Below, in pieces: positions 49,061 through 58,944 of a stretch of 64,000 bases of DNA. Each line of letters begins with the position of its first letter. Within the stretch, counting starts at the first letter, position 1. A program made the position numbers and the translations under genes. The notes beneath the pieces are model-generated. The model was not told where the DNA came from, searched no databases, and was given only the letters and a program-made list of their open reading frames with translations. The DNA is from Oscillospiraceae bacterium (GTDB lineage: Bacteria; Bacillota; Clostridia; Oscillospirales; Ruminococcaceae). The DNA lies in the NCBI GenBank assembly GCA_031253495.1, contig JAIRWC010000037.1:51898-115897 (forward strand), read 5' to 3'.

Positions 49061-50140
49061 ATGTCAGTTTTCATATCGGTCTTAACCACGCTTCTTGTGT
49101 TGGGCGTCATTATATTCGTTCACGAAATCGGCCATTTCTCCGCCGCGAGACTGTTTAAGATGAAGGTCTGCGAGTTCAATATGGGAATGGGTCCCGCGCT
49201 CTTCAAAAAGCGCGGGAAAGAAACGGTTTATTCGTTAAGGATCTTTCCGATAGGCGGTTCGTGCGTTCTCGGCGAGGACGAGAACCCGGGCGACGACCCG
49301 CGCGAGTTCAGGAACAGACCCGTTTGGCAGCGCATGATTGTCATTGTCGCGGGGGCGGCGTTAAATCTTGTTTTGGGGTTTGTTTTCTGCGTTATAATCG
49401 CCTGTTCAATCAATATGCCGTCAACGACGGTGGGGAGGTTTTACGACGGCGCGGTGAGCAACACGGGGTCGAGCGCGTTGCAAGAGGGCGACAAAATCCA
49501 CAGCATAAACGGCATGAGAATCTTCAGTTACACCGATATGAGCTACAAGCTCGGCAGTTCGCCGTCGAAGGGCGGGAATGAGGTTCTCGCCGTTTTCGAG
49601 TTCGTCGTGATAAGGGACGGAGAAAAAATAACCCTGCCGGAAGTGAGTTTCGCCGCCGAGCCGAACGAGCGCGGCGGAATGGCGTACAGGCACGATTTCG
49701 CCGTTTACCGCATACCGAAGAACTTTATAAACGTCATGTCCTATTCCTTTCATTCGGCGGTGAGCCAAGGGCGCATTATCTGGCTTTCAATAATGGATTT
49801 AATCAAGGGCACCTACGGGCTGAACGAACTGTCGGGACCGGTGGGGGTGGCGGCGGTTATCGACGAGGTTACGTCGAGGGCGGAAACTTTAAGGGACAGG
49901 ATGTTCTATATAATATCGCTGTCCGCGCTCATTTCGATAAACCTGGGGATAGTCAACCTGCTGCCCATACCCGCGTTGGACGGCGCCCGCCTTATATTTT
50001 TTGCGGTTGAGGCGGTAAGGCGCAAGCCGCTTAAGGCGGAGGTGGAGGGGACTATTCACTTTGTCGGGTTCGCCTTGCTCATGCTGTTGATGCTGGCGGT
50101 TACCTTCAACGACATACGGAGATTGGTTTTCGGCGGATAA
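49061..50140 (+). CDS. rseP: Site-2 protease RseP
   Basis: FVHEIGHFSAARLFKMKVCEFNMGMGP, LLPIPALDGARL. Confidence 0.95.
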   Translation: MSVFISVLTTLLVLGVIIFVHEIGHFSAARLFKMKVCEFNMGMGPALFKKRGKETVYSLRIFPIGGSCVLGEDENPGDDPREFRNRPVWQRMIVIVAGAALNLVLGFVFCVIIACSINMPSTTVGRFYDGAVSNTGSSALQEGDKIHSINGMRIFSYTDMSYKLGSSPSKGGNEVLAVFEFVVIRDGEKITLPEVSFAAEPNERGGMAYRHDFAVYRIPKNFINVMSYSFHSAVSQGRIIWLSIMDLIKGTYGLNELSGPVGVAAVIDEVTSRAETLRDRMFYIISLSALISINLGIVNLLPIPALDGARLIFFAVEAVRRKPLKAEVEGTIHFVGFALLMLLMLAVTFNDIRRLVFGG

Positions 50141-50141
50141 T

Positions 50142-51173
50142 ATGAGGAAAAAACTTGTTAAATGCGGGGGGATTGTCTTCGGCGACGGGAATATCCACGT
50201 TCAGTCGATGCTGAAAGCCCCGCCGGAAGATATTCAAGCCAACGTGAGGCAGGCGTCGCGCCTCGCGGAAGCGGGGTGCGCGGCCGTCCGCGTCGCCGTT
50301 CCCGAGAAAAAAGACGCGGCGTTGATTTTCGCGCTGAAAAAAAGCGTGAAAGTCCCCATAATCGCCGACATACACAACGATTACAAAACGGCGCTTGAAG
50401 CGGTCGGCGCGGGCGCGGACAAAATCAGGATTAACCCCGGCAATATCGGGGGCGCCGACAGGGTTAAGAAAATCGCGTCCGCCTGTAAAGCCGCCGGCAT
50501 ACCGATTAGGGCGGGCGTGAACTCGGGGAGTTTGAAAAGCGGCGGCGACGCCGTTCAAAGCGCGCTTGAAAGTATCCGCCTGCTGGAACGCTTCGACTTC
50601 GACGACATAGTGGTATCGGTAAAATCGTCAAGCGTTCAAAAAACGGTGGCGGATTACCGGAAATTGGCGGAACTGTGCCCTTACCCGCTGCACGTCGGCG
50701 TTACGGAGTCGGGGACGGCGCGAATCGGCTTAATAAAGTCGGCAATCGGGATAGGCTCGCTTTTATGCGATAACATAGGCGACACGATAAGGGTTTCGCT
50801 GACCGCCGAACCCGAAAGGGAGGTCGAGGCGGCGTATGACATACTGAAAGCGGCGGGGATAAGGCGAAGCGGCGCGTTTCGCGCCCCGTCGGTCGAGGTC
50901 GTTTCCTGCCCCGCTTGCGGCAGAACGAGGATAGACGTCGCTTTTCTCGCCCGGCAAACGGAGGAGTTGACCCGCGGTTTAGGCAAGGATATAAAAATCG
51001 CGGTTATGGGGTGCGCCGTGAACGGTCCCGGCGAGTGCGGGGGCGCGGATTTCGGGATAACGGGCGGCGACGGCGAGGGGCTGATTTATAAGAACGGGAA
51101 AATCGTCGGAAAAGTAACCGAAAGCGAACTGTTGCCCGCGCTTATGGAGGAGATAAAGGGATGGCAAAATTAG
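50142..51173 (+). CDS. ispG: 4-hydroxy-3-methylbut-2-en-1-yl diphosphate synthase
   Basis: VQSMLK, ADIHNDYKTALEA, SCPACGRTRIDV, GCAVNGPGE. Confidence 0.96.
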   Translation: MRKKLVKCGGIVFGDGNIHVQSMLKAPPEDIQANVRQASRLAEAGCAAVRVAVPEKKDAALIFALKKSVKVPIIADIHNDYKTALEAVGAGADKIRINPGNIGGADRVKKIASACKAAGIPIRAGVNSGSLKSGGDAVQSALESIRLLERFDFDDIVVSVKSSSVQKTVADYRKLAELCPYPLHVGVTESGTARIGLIKSAIGIGSLLCDNIGDTIRVSLTAEPEREVEAAYDILKAAGIRRSGAFRAPSVEVVSCPACGRTRIDVAFLARQTEELTRGLGKDIKIAVMGCAVNGPGECGGADFGITGGDGEGLIYKNGKIVGKVTESELLPALMEEIKGWQN

Positions 51174-54100
51174 ACGAACTGTTGAAAAAGGCGGGGATGT
51201 CGGAAAAGACGCTCGACTGCGATTTAATCAGCGCGGATTTTGAGGAGAAAAGGAATGTTTTGACCTTGCGTATAACGTCGGAATCGCCGATTGGCTTCGG
51301 CGAACTGAGCGGTTGCGAAAAAAAAATCAAGGAATTTTTGGGCGCGTCCGACGTAAGGATAATCCCGGAAAGCAAAAGGGAACTTCCCCCCGCTTCGGAT
51401 ATTCCGCCCGTCCACGCCGTTTTGCCCGCCGAGCGAGAACCTGCCGGCGGCGACGTCGTAGTCGTAAAAAAACCGCTTAAAACCGCCGCGCGGTCCGAAA
51501 ACCCCGACCTGCTTTTCGGGCGGGAAATAAAGGAGCCGCCCGTTCCCATGTCGGAATTGACGGCGGACGGGGACGTTACGGTATGGGGCAAGGTTTTTGA
51601 AAAAGAGACGCGAACCCTCAAAAACGGCAAAAACGTCGCGCTTGTCAGTTTTACCGACGGCACATCCTCCCGGATGTTGAAGTTCTTTTCGGACGGGGGC
51701 AAAACCGCCGCCGAAAAGCGGATTAAAAACGGGGTTTCCCTTTTGGCGCAAGGCAAGTACAAATACGATGAATTTGAAAAAACAAACATAATCGAGCCGG
51801 TTTCGCTCACGCTGATTAACCCGCCCGAAAGGGCGGACTGTTCCGAAAAAAAGCGGTGCGAACTCCACCTTCATACGAAGATGTCGGATATGGACGCGGT
51901 CAACTCGGCGGGGGAATACGTCGAACTCGCCTATAAATGGGGGCACAGGGCCGTGGCGATTACCGACCACGGGAACGTTCAGGCGTTCCCCGAGGCTATG
52001 GATACCTATGAAAGAATTAAACAAAAAGACCCCGAAGCCGATTTTAAGGTAATCTACGGGACGGAGGCGTATTTTGTCAACGACGGAACGCCGCTGATAT
52101 CGTCGGGGGCGCGATTCTTGCTTAACGGGGAATTTATAGTTTTGGACGTCGAAACGACGGGGTTGTCCCAGTCTTCGGACAGAATAACGGAAATCGGGGC
52201 GGTAAGGCTCAAGAATATGGAAATCGCCGAAAAATTCCACACCTTCGTCAATCCCGAAACGCCCATACCCGACAGCATAACCGCCCTCACCGGGATAACC
52301 GACGACATGGTCCGCGACGCGCCGTATGAGAAAGAGGCGTTCGCGGAATTTATAAAGTTTTGCGGCGGCGGTTCCGTCGCGCTCATAGCGCATAACGCGC
52401 CGTTCGACGCGGGATTTTTACGGGCGGGCTTCAACCGTTGCGGTTTGGAATACGATTACGCGGAGATTGACACGCTGCCGCTTTGCCGCGCCGCCGTCCC
52501 CAACCGCAAGCACGGTCTGGGCGAAATGGCGAAATATTTCAAATTGGGCGAATTTAACCACCACCGCGCCGTAGACGACGCGGAAACGACCGCGCGGCTG
52601 TTCGTGAAAATCGTCGCCGAAGCGGGCAGGGGCAGGGTTCTCGAAAGGGCGGGCGACCTTAACGCCGCCCTCGGCGGCGTCGACGTAAAGAAGGAAAAGT
52701 ATTTCCACCAGATTATACTCGTGAAAAATAAAACCGGCTTGAAAAACCTATATAAGCTCGTCTCGTTTTCAAACCTGAATTATTTTTATAAAAAACCGCG
52801 CATCCCCCTGTCCGAACTGAAAAACCGCCGCGAAGGGCTTATAATCGGGAGCGCCTGCGAACAAGGAGAACTGTTCCGCGCCGTTTTGGACGGAAAACCG
52901 TGGGAAACGCTCCTCGAAACGGCGAAATTCTACGATTATCTTGAAATACAGCCGTCGTCCAACAACGCTTTTTTGGTAAGGCGCGGCGACGTGGACAGCG
53001 AACTTAAATTACAGGCAATCAACAAAAAAATCTTCGACATAGGAAAGGCTTTGGGCAAACCCGTCGTCGCCACCTGCGACGTGCATTTTATGAACCCCGG
53101 GGATTTCATCTTCCGCGAAATCCTTCAGACGGGGCAGGGGTACTCGGACGCTTCAAGCCAGGCGCCGCTTTATATGAGAACCACAAAGGAAATGCTGGAG
53201 GAGTTCTCGTACTTAGGCGAAGACGGCGCTTATGAAATCGTGGTCGAAAACCCCAATAAAATCGCCGATATGGTCGAGGACGTCCGCCCCGTCCCCAAAG
53301 GCACCTACACGCCGAATATAAAGGGCGCGGATAAAGAGCTGGAACAGCTTTGCAGAAAACGCGCCGAAAAACTGTACGGCGGCGGCGGGGAACTGCCGGA
53401 AACCGTCGCGGCGCGCTTGGATAAAGAGCTGAACGCGATAATAAAATACGGTTTCGCCGTGCTTTACATAATCGCGCATAAGTTAGTGAAAAAATCGGAA
53501 GAAGACGGTTATCTCGTGGGTTCGCGGGGTTCCGTCGGCTCGTCGTTCGTCGCGAACCTCGCGGGGATTTCCGAAGTCAACCCGCTTCCCCCGCATTATC
53601 GCTGTAAAAAATGCGGGCACACCGAATTTGTCGCCGACGGTTCCGTGGGTTCGGGATATGATTTGCCGAAAAAAGCCTGCCCCGCCTGCGGCGAAGACCT
53701 TGAGCGCGACGGGCACGACATCCCGTTTGAAACGTTTTTGGGGTTCAAAGGGGATAAGGCGCCCGATATAGACTTGAATTTCAGCGGGGAATACCAGCCG
53801 AGGGCGCATAAATACACCGAAGAGCTTTTCGGCAGGGATTACGTATTCAGGGCGGGGACAATCTCCGCCATCCAAAGCAAGACGGCGTTCGGCTTCGTGA
53901 AAAAGTTTGAGGAAGAGCGCGGCGTAACGTTCGACAAAGCGGAAATCAACCGCCTCGTGGCGGGTTGCGTCGGCGTTAAGCGGACGACCTCCCAGCATCC
54001 CGGCGGAATGGTGGTAATCCCGAAAGAATACGAGGTTTACGACTTTACCCCCGTTCAGCGGCCGGCGGACGACGATTCAAAGGATATTATCACCACCCAC

Positions 54101-55204
54101 TTCGATTTCCACGCCCTGCACGACACGGTCTTAAAGTTAGACGAGTTGGGGCACGACGTTCCGACCTTGTATAAGCGCCTCGAGGACATGACGGGGGTAA
54201 AGATAGCCGACGTCCCCCCGACGGACGAACGGGTGATGAAGCTGTTCGTTTCCCCCGAACCGCTCAAACTGTCCGAAAACGACGGAACCTTTTCAACGGG
54301 GACTTACGGGCTGCCGGAATTCGGGACGCCGTTCGTCCTGCAAATGCTGAAAGAGGCGCGACCGAAAACGTTCGCCGACCTGCTTCAGATTTCCGGGCTG
54401 TCGCACGGCACGGACGTTTGGATAGGCAACGCGCGGGATTTGATAACCGAAGGAAAACGCTCGATTTCAGAAGTGATAGGGACGCGGGATAATATCATGG
54501 TCTATTTGATACGCAAGGGGATGAAGCCGTCGCTCGCGTTCAAAATTACCGAGATTACAAGGAAAGGGAAAGCGTCGGAGCAGTTTGACGAGGAGATTTA
54601 CAGGGAGTTCAAAGAATGCGGCGTTCCCGCCTGGTACGTCGAAAGCTGCAAGAAAATCAAGTATATGTTCCCTAAGGCGCACGCCGCCGCCTACGTTACC
54701 GGCGCGGTAAAGCTCGGGTGGTTCAAGGTGTATTACCCGCGGGAATTTTACGCGGCGGTACTCGCCAAGCATACGGACAATATCGAGGTCAAGACCGTCC
54801 TTGAAGGGAAAGACGCGGTGAAAGCCAGACTCCGGTCAATCGCCGCCAACCCCGACGTCCAGCCTAAGGAAAAAGCGATTTATGACGCGCTGTTAATCGT
54901 GTATGAAATGCTGCTTCGCGGGATAAAGCTGCTGCCCGCCTGTTACAAAAACTCGCACCCGGTTATGTATAACATAGAAGAAACGCCGGAAAAAGGCTTG
55001 CGTCTGCCTTACGCGGCAATCGAGGGTTGCGGGGAAAGCGCCGCCCGCCGCCTTTCCGAGGTTATAGGGAGCGGGGATTTCGTCTGCGTGGACGATATTC
55101 AAAATAAATCGGGGCTGAACAAAACGGTGATGGAAAAACTGACTGACACAGGCTTCTTCGGGGGACTGCCGCAATCGGCGCAAATTTCGCTGTTTGAACT
55201 GTAA
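51161..55204 (+). CDS. polC: DNA polymerase III alpha subunit, PolC type
   Basis: DVETTGLS exonuclease embedded in PHP/polymerase; GSRGSVGSSFVANLAGI; PDIDLNFSGEYQ. Confidence 0.98.
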   Translation: MAKLDELLKKAGMSEKTLDCDLISADFEEKRNVLTLRITSESPIGFGELSGCEKKIKEFLGASDVRIIPESKRELPPASDIPPVHAVLPAEREPAGGDVVVVKKPLKTAARSENPDLLFGREIKEPPVPMSELTADGDVTVWGKVFEKETRTLKNGKNVALVSFTDGTSSRMLKFFSDGGKTAAEKRIKNGVSLLAQGKYKYDEFEKTNIIEPVSLTLINPPERADCSEKKRCELHLHTKMSDMDAVNSAGEYVELAYKWGHRAVAITDHGNVQAFPEAMDTYERIKQKDPEADFKVIYGTEAYFVNDGTPLISSGARFLLNGEFIVLDVETTGLSQSSDRITEIGAVRLKNMEIAEKFHTFVNPETPIPDSITALTGITDDMVRDAPYEKEAFAEFIKFCGGGSVALIAHNAPFDAGFLRAGFNRCGLEYDYAEIDTLPLCRAAVPNRKHGLGEMAKYFKLGEFNHHRAVDDAETTARLFVKIVAEAGRGRVLERAGDLNAALGGVDVKKEKYFHQIILVKNKTGLKNLYKLVSFSNLNYFYKKPRIPLSELKNRREGLIIGSACEQGELFRAVLDGKPWETLLETAKFYDYLEIQPSSNNAFLVRRGDVDSELKLQAINKKIFDIGKALGKPVVATCDVHFMNPGDFIFREILQTGQGYSDASSQAPLYMRTTKEMLEEFSYLGEDGAYEIVVENPNKIADMVEDVRPVPKGTYTPNIKGADKELEQLCRKRAEKLYGGGGELPETVAARLDKELNAIIKYGFAVLYIIAHKLVKKSEEDGYLVGSRGSVGSSFVANLAGISEVNPLPPHYRCKKCGHTEFVADGSVGSGYDLPKKACPACGEDLERDGHDIPFETFLGFKGDKAPDIDLNFSGEYQPRAHKYTEELFGRDYVFRAGTISAIQSKTAFGFVKKFEEERGVTFDKAEINRLVAGCVGVKRTTSQHPGGMVVIPKEYEVYDFTPVQRPADDDSKDIITTHFDFHALHDTVLKLDELGHDVPTLYKRLEDMTGVKIADVPPTDERVMKLFVSPEPLKLSENDGTFSTGTYGLPEFGTPFVLQMLKEARPKTFADLLQISGLSHGTDVWIGNARDLITEGKRSISEVIGTRDNIMVYLIRKGMKPSLAFKITEITRKGKASEQFDEEIYREFKECGVPAWYVESCKKIKYMFPKAHAAAYVTGAVKLGWFKVYYPREFYAAVLAKHTDNIEVKTVLEGKDAVKARLRSIAANPDVQPKEKAIYDALLIVYEMLLRGIKLLPACYKNSHPVMYNIEETPEKGLRLPYAAIEGCGESAARRLSEVIGSGDFVCVDDIQNKSGLNKTVMEKLTDTGFFGGLPQSAQISLFEL

Positions 55205-55243
55205 AGGCGGTTAAGTTGACATCGTAAATCGAACGGATTTTGT

Positions 55244-56323
55244 TCAAAACGCGTCGGATATGGTTCCGCCCCCGACGACCGTGTCGCCGTCGTACAGCGC
55301 CACCGCCTGACCCTTCGCTATCGCTCTCTGCGGCTCGTCGAACTCGATGTAAACCTTTCCGGGTGAACTCACCTTTGCCGTCGCCCGCCGCTCCTTTTGC
55401 CCGTGCCGCGTCTTCACTTCCACGCGAACGGGGGAACGGGGTTCGTCAATCGCAATCCAGTTAAAATCGACGGCGTTAAGCGACTTCGTAAACAGCCCGC
55501 TTTCCTCGCAGAGCGTTACGGTGTTGTTCTCCGGGTTTTTCGAGCGCACGTATAACGGTTTCGGAAAGGAGAGACCCAGTCCCCTCCGCTGCCCCGCGGT
55601 GTAGCGTATCAGCCCCTTGTGCCTGCCGAGAACGCAGCCGCGCGTATCCGTGAAATCCCCGCTTTCGCAAACCTTGCCCGTGTACCGTTCTATGAACCCC
55701 GCATAATCTCCGTCGCGCACGAAGCAAATATCCTGGCTGTCGCGCTTCTTCGCGTTTAAAAAGCCCTGTTCGGCGGCGATTAAGCGCACATTCGCCTTGT
55801 AAAGCCCGCCGAGGGGGAACATCGCGCCCGCAAGCTGTTCTTGCGTCATGGAATACAGGAAATAGCTTTGGTCCTTGGCTTCGTCCGCCGCTTTTTTCAG
55901 CAGATAGCGCCCCGTTTTTAAATCGCGCTCGATTCTCGCGTAATGCCCCGTCGCCAGATAGTCCGCGCCGAGCTGTTTCGCGCGGGAGAGCAGCTTTTCA
56001 AACTTTATATGGCGGTTGCAGTCGACGCAGGGGTTAGGCGTCGCGCCGTTTTGATAGGCTTCGACAAACCCGCCGATAACCCGTTCCTTAAACTCTTCGG
56101 TAAAGTTAAAGACATAATGCGGGATATCCAACCGATAAGCGACGCTTTTCGCGTCGCTTACGTCCTCAAGGGAACAGCAGGTTCTCCCGCCGGTTCGGGT
56201 TTCCTCCCCGTCGAACAGCTTCATCGTCGCGCCCGCGCAGTCGAAGCCCCGCGCTTTCAGCAGATACGCCGCCACGGAACTGTCAACGCCGCCGCTCATC
56301 GCGATAAGAACCCTGCCGCCCAT
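55244..56323 (-). CDS. mnmA: tRNA-specific 2-thiouridylase
   Basis: IAMSGGVDSSVAAYLL, TPNPCVDCNRHIKF. Confidence 0.97.
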   Translation of the reverse strand: MGGRVLIAMSGGVDSSVAAYLLKARGFDCAGATMKLFDGEETRTGGRTCCSLEDVSDAKSVAYRLDIPHYVFNFTEEFKERVIGGFVEAYQNGATPNPCVDCNRHIKFEKLLSRAKQLGADYLATGHYARIERDLKTGRYLLKKAADEAKDQSYFLYSMTQEQLAGAMFPLGGLYKANVRLIAAEQGFLNAKKRDSQDICFVRDGDYAGFIERYTGKVCESGDFTDTRGCVLGRHKGLIRYTAGQRRGLGLSFPKPLYVRSKNPENNTVTLCEESGLFTKSLNAVDFNWIAIDEPRSPVRVEVKTRHGQKERRATAKVSSPGKVYIEFDEPQRAIAKGQAVALYDGDTVVGGGTISDAF

Positions 56324-56373
56324 AACCGCTCCTCCGGTAATTTCAGAATTTTTTTTATTTTTTTAAAAAGCCA

Positions 56374-56402
56374 TTGCAAACGTTTTTGTTTTGTGTTAAA
56401 AT
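56374..56402 (+). promoter_or_regulatory. Predicted promoter of MetB-like gene
   Basis: TTGCAA - 17 bp - TAAAAT with TGT upstream of -10. Confidence 0.6.
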
Positions 56403-56430
56403 ATATATAAAATATATGTTTAGTAGGGAA

Positions 56431-57588
56431 ATGATGGGAATGAAAACGGAAACTGCTTGCCTGCACGCCGTGCGGGATAAAACCCATAAGACCGGCTCGG
56501 TCGCCGCGCCCATATACCAGACCGCCACGTTCGCCCACCCGTCCGTGGGGGAAAGCACGGGCTACGACTATTCCCGCTCGGGGAACCCCACGCGGGAACA
56601 CGTCGAGAAGCTGTTGAACGCCTTGGAAAAAGGCGCGGGGGCGTTGGCGTTTTCCAGCGGGATGGCGGCAATCGGGACGCTTATGGAACTCTTTTCCCCG
56701 TGCGAGGAGCCGGAAATCATCGCCACCGACGACCTTTACGGCGGAACCGTCCGCCTATTCGACCGAATTTCAAGGAAAAACGGGATAAAGGTCAATTACG
56801 CCGACACATCGAACCTGCCCGAGTTTGAAAGCGCCGTTACGGGCAGAACGAAAGCGGTGTTCATTGAAACCCCCACAAACCCCATGATGAAAGTTACCGA
56901 TATAGCGGCGGTCAGGGAAATAACGGCGGGGAAGGGTATACTGCTTATAGTTGACAACACTTTCCTCACCCCTTATTTCTGCAACCCCGTTTCGCTCGGC
57001 GCGGATATAGTGGTTCACAGCGGGACGAAATACTTAAGCGGGCATAACGACACGTTAAGCGGTTTTTTGGTAGCCGCCGGCGCCGAAATCCTTGAAAGGC
57101 TCCGTTTTATCCAAAAGACCACGGGGGCGGTGCTTTCGCCTTTCGACTCGTTCCTCGTAACACGCGGGATTAAAACCCTCGCGGTTCGTATGGAAAAAGC
57201 GCAGAAAAACGCTTTGAGCGTGGCGAAATGGCTGAAAGAACAGCCGAAAGTAACCGCCGTCCGTTACGTCGGCTTGCCGGAACACCCCGCTTACGAACTG
57301 TCGAGGAAGCAGGCGAGCGGCTTCGGTTCCATGATTTCGTTTTCGGTTGACAGCGCCGAAACCGCGCGAAGCGTCCTCAACAGGGTGGAGCTTATACTGT
57401 TCGCGGAATCCTTGGGCGGGACGGAAACGCTCATAACCTATCCCGTTACGCAGACCCACGCCGACGTGCCGGAGGAACGGCGCCTTTCACGCGGGATTGA
57501 CGAAAGGCTACTACGCCTGTCAGTCGGGATTGAAGCGGAAGAGGATATTATCGCCGACCTTGAAAACGCCTTGAATCTTTCCGCGTGA
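56431..57588 (+). CDS. Cys/Met metabolism PLP enzyme (cystathionine gamma-synthase/lyase-like)
   Basis: YDYSRSGNPTREHVEKLL, DIVVHSGTKYLSGHNDTLSG. Confidence 0.92.
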   Translation: MMGMKTETACLHAVRDKTHKTGSVAAPIYQTATFAHPSVGESTGYDYSRSGNPTREHVEKLLNALEKGAGALAFSSGMAAIGTLMELFSPCEEPEIIATDDLYGGTVRLFDRISRKNGIKVNYADTSNLPEFESAVTGRTKAVFIETPTNPMMKVTDIAAVREITAGKGILLIVDNTFLTPYFCNPVSLGADIVVHSGTKYLSGHNDTLSGFLVAAGAEILERLRFIQKTTGAVLSPFDSFLVTRGIKTLAVRMEKAQKNALSVAKWLKEQPKVTAVRYVGLPEHPAYELSRKQASGFGSMISFSVDSAETARSVLNRVELILFAESLGGTETLITYPVTQTHADVPEERRLSRGIDERLLRLSVGIEAEEDIIADLENALNLSA

Positions 57589-57589
57589 T

Positions 57590-57647
57590 TGCTGTCAACC
57601 TATCAGTATTTACGCATATTCGGTTCGCGTAAATGCTGTCAACCTAT
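57590..57647. repeat. 14-bp direct repeats flanking an 8-bp-arm hairpin
   Basis: TGCTGTCAACCTAT at 57590 and 57634; ATTTACGC...GCGTAAAT between. Confidence 0.75.
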
Positions 57648-58919
57648 AAGGCTTAACGCCTTTTTCCCTATGTCTTTTCTGTAGAACGCCTTTTCAAACT
57701 TGATTTTCCCGACCGCTTCATACGCTTTGCTTAACGCCGTTTCCAAATCGTCGGCTACTCCCGTGACGCCGAGAACCCTGCCCCCCGCCGTTACGTAAGC
57801 GCCGCCTTCCTTTCGCGTGCCCGCGTGGAAGACGCGAACCCCGCTTAATTCCCCCGCGCAATCCAAACCCGTAATCGGGAATCCCGTTTCATACCTTTCG
57901 GGATAGCCGCCGCTCGCCATAACCACGCAGACGGCTTTTTCCGGGGAAAACCTTATCTCCAAAGCGGACAGCCGTTCTTCCCAAACCGCCTCCATTATAT
58001 CCGTTAAATCGGTTTCAAGCAGCGGCAGAATCGTCTGCGCCTCCGGGTCGCCGAAACGGCAATTATACTCGATTACCTTAACGCCCGAACCCGTCAGCGC
58101 CAGCCCGAAATAAAGGCAACCCTTGAAAGCCCTGCCCTCGTCCGCCATACCCTTTACCGTCGGCAGGAATATCTTTTCCATACATTCGGCGGCGATTTCC
58201 TTTGTGTAATAAGGCGCGGGGGCGATAACGCCCATCCCGCCGGTGTTCAAGCCCCCGTCGCCGTCCAAGGCGCGCTTATGGTCGGCGGCGGCGGGCATGG
58301 GTATGACCGTTTTCCCGTCGGTGAACGCCAAAACCGTTACTTCCGCGCCGTCAAGGTATTCCTCGACGACGATTTCCTTTCCGCTGTCCCCGAACCTGCC
58401 CCCCTTCAGAATATCCTTGACGGCTTTTTCGGCTTCGGCAAGGTTTTCCGCGATTATAACGCCTTTGCCGAGCGCCAAGCCGTCGCATTTGATAACGGCG
58501 GGGAACGAGCCGGCGGCCTTTATGTAATCTACGGCTTTTTTCGCGTCGGTAAACGTTTTATAGGCGGCGGTCGGTATGCCGTGCCTTGACATAAAGTTTT
58601 TTGAAAACACCTTGCTCCCCTCTAATTCGGCGGCGGCTTTACGGGGTCCGAACGTCTTAAAACCCGCCGCGTTCAACGCATCGACCGCGCCGAGAACCAG
58701 CGGGTCGTCCGGCGCGACGAACACCCAATCGGGCTTGATTTCATCCGCTAAGGCGACGACACCGGGTATGTCGGTCGCCTTTATGTCGCGGCAGGCGGCG
58801 AGCGACGCTATGCCGCCGTTACCGGGGGCGGCGTTTATTTCGCTTACTTTGGGCGATTTTTTCAACGCGGCGATTATGGCGTGCTCCCTGCCGCCGCCGC
58901 CCGTTACGAGAATTTTCAA
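57639..58919 (-). CDS. purD: Phosphoribosylamine--glycine ligase
   Basis: MKILVTGGGGREHAII, GVIAPAPYYT, YNCRFGDPEAQ. Confidence 0.97.
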   Translation of the reverse strand: MKILVTGGGGREHAIIAALKKSPKVSEINAAPGNGGIASLAACRDIKATDIPGVVALADEIKPDWVFVAPDDPLVLGAVDALNAAGFKTFGPRKAAAELEGSKVFSKNFMSRHGIPTAAYKTFTDAKKAVDYIKAAGSFPAVIKCDGLALGKGVIIAENLAEAEKAVKDILKGGRFGDSGKEIVVEEYLDGAEVTVLAFTDGKTVIPMPAAADHKRALDGDGGLNTGGMGVIAPAPYYTKEIAAECMEKIFLPTVKGMADEGRAFKGCLYFGLALTGSGVKVIEYNCRFGDPEAQTILPLLETDLTDIMEAVWEERLSALEIRFSPEKAVCVVMASGGYPERYETGFPITGLDCAGELSGVRVFHAGTRKEGGAYVTAGGRVLGVTGVADDLETALSKAYEAVGKIKFEKAFYRKDIGKKALSLIG

Positions 58920-58944
58920 ACCGTAATCTCCTTTGTTTCTCGTG

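Noticed and set aside
51224-52393. 389-aa minus-strand ORF
   Set aside because: Antisense to polC; same shadow-frame signature.
56374-56430. TTG start of the MetB-like ORF at 56374
   Set aside because: This TTG is the -35 element of a TTGCAA-17-TAAAAT promoter; translation must start downstream, probably 56431 or 56440.
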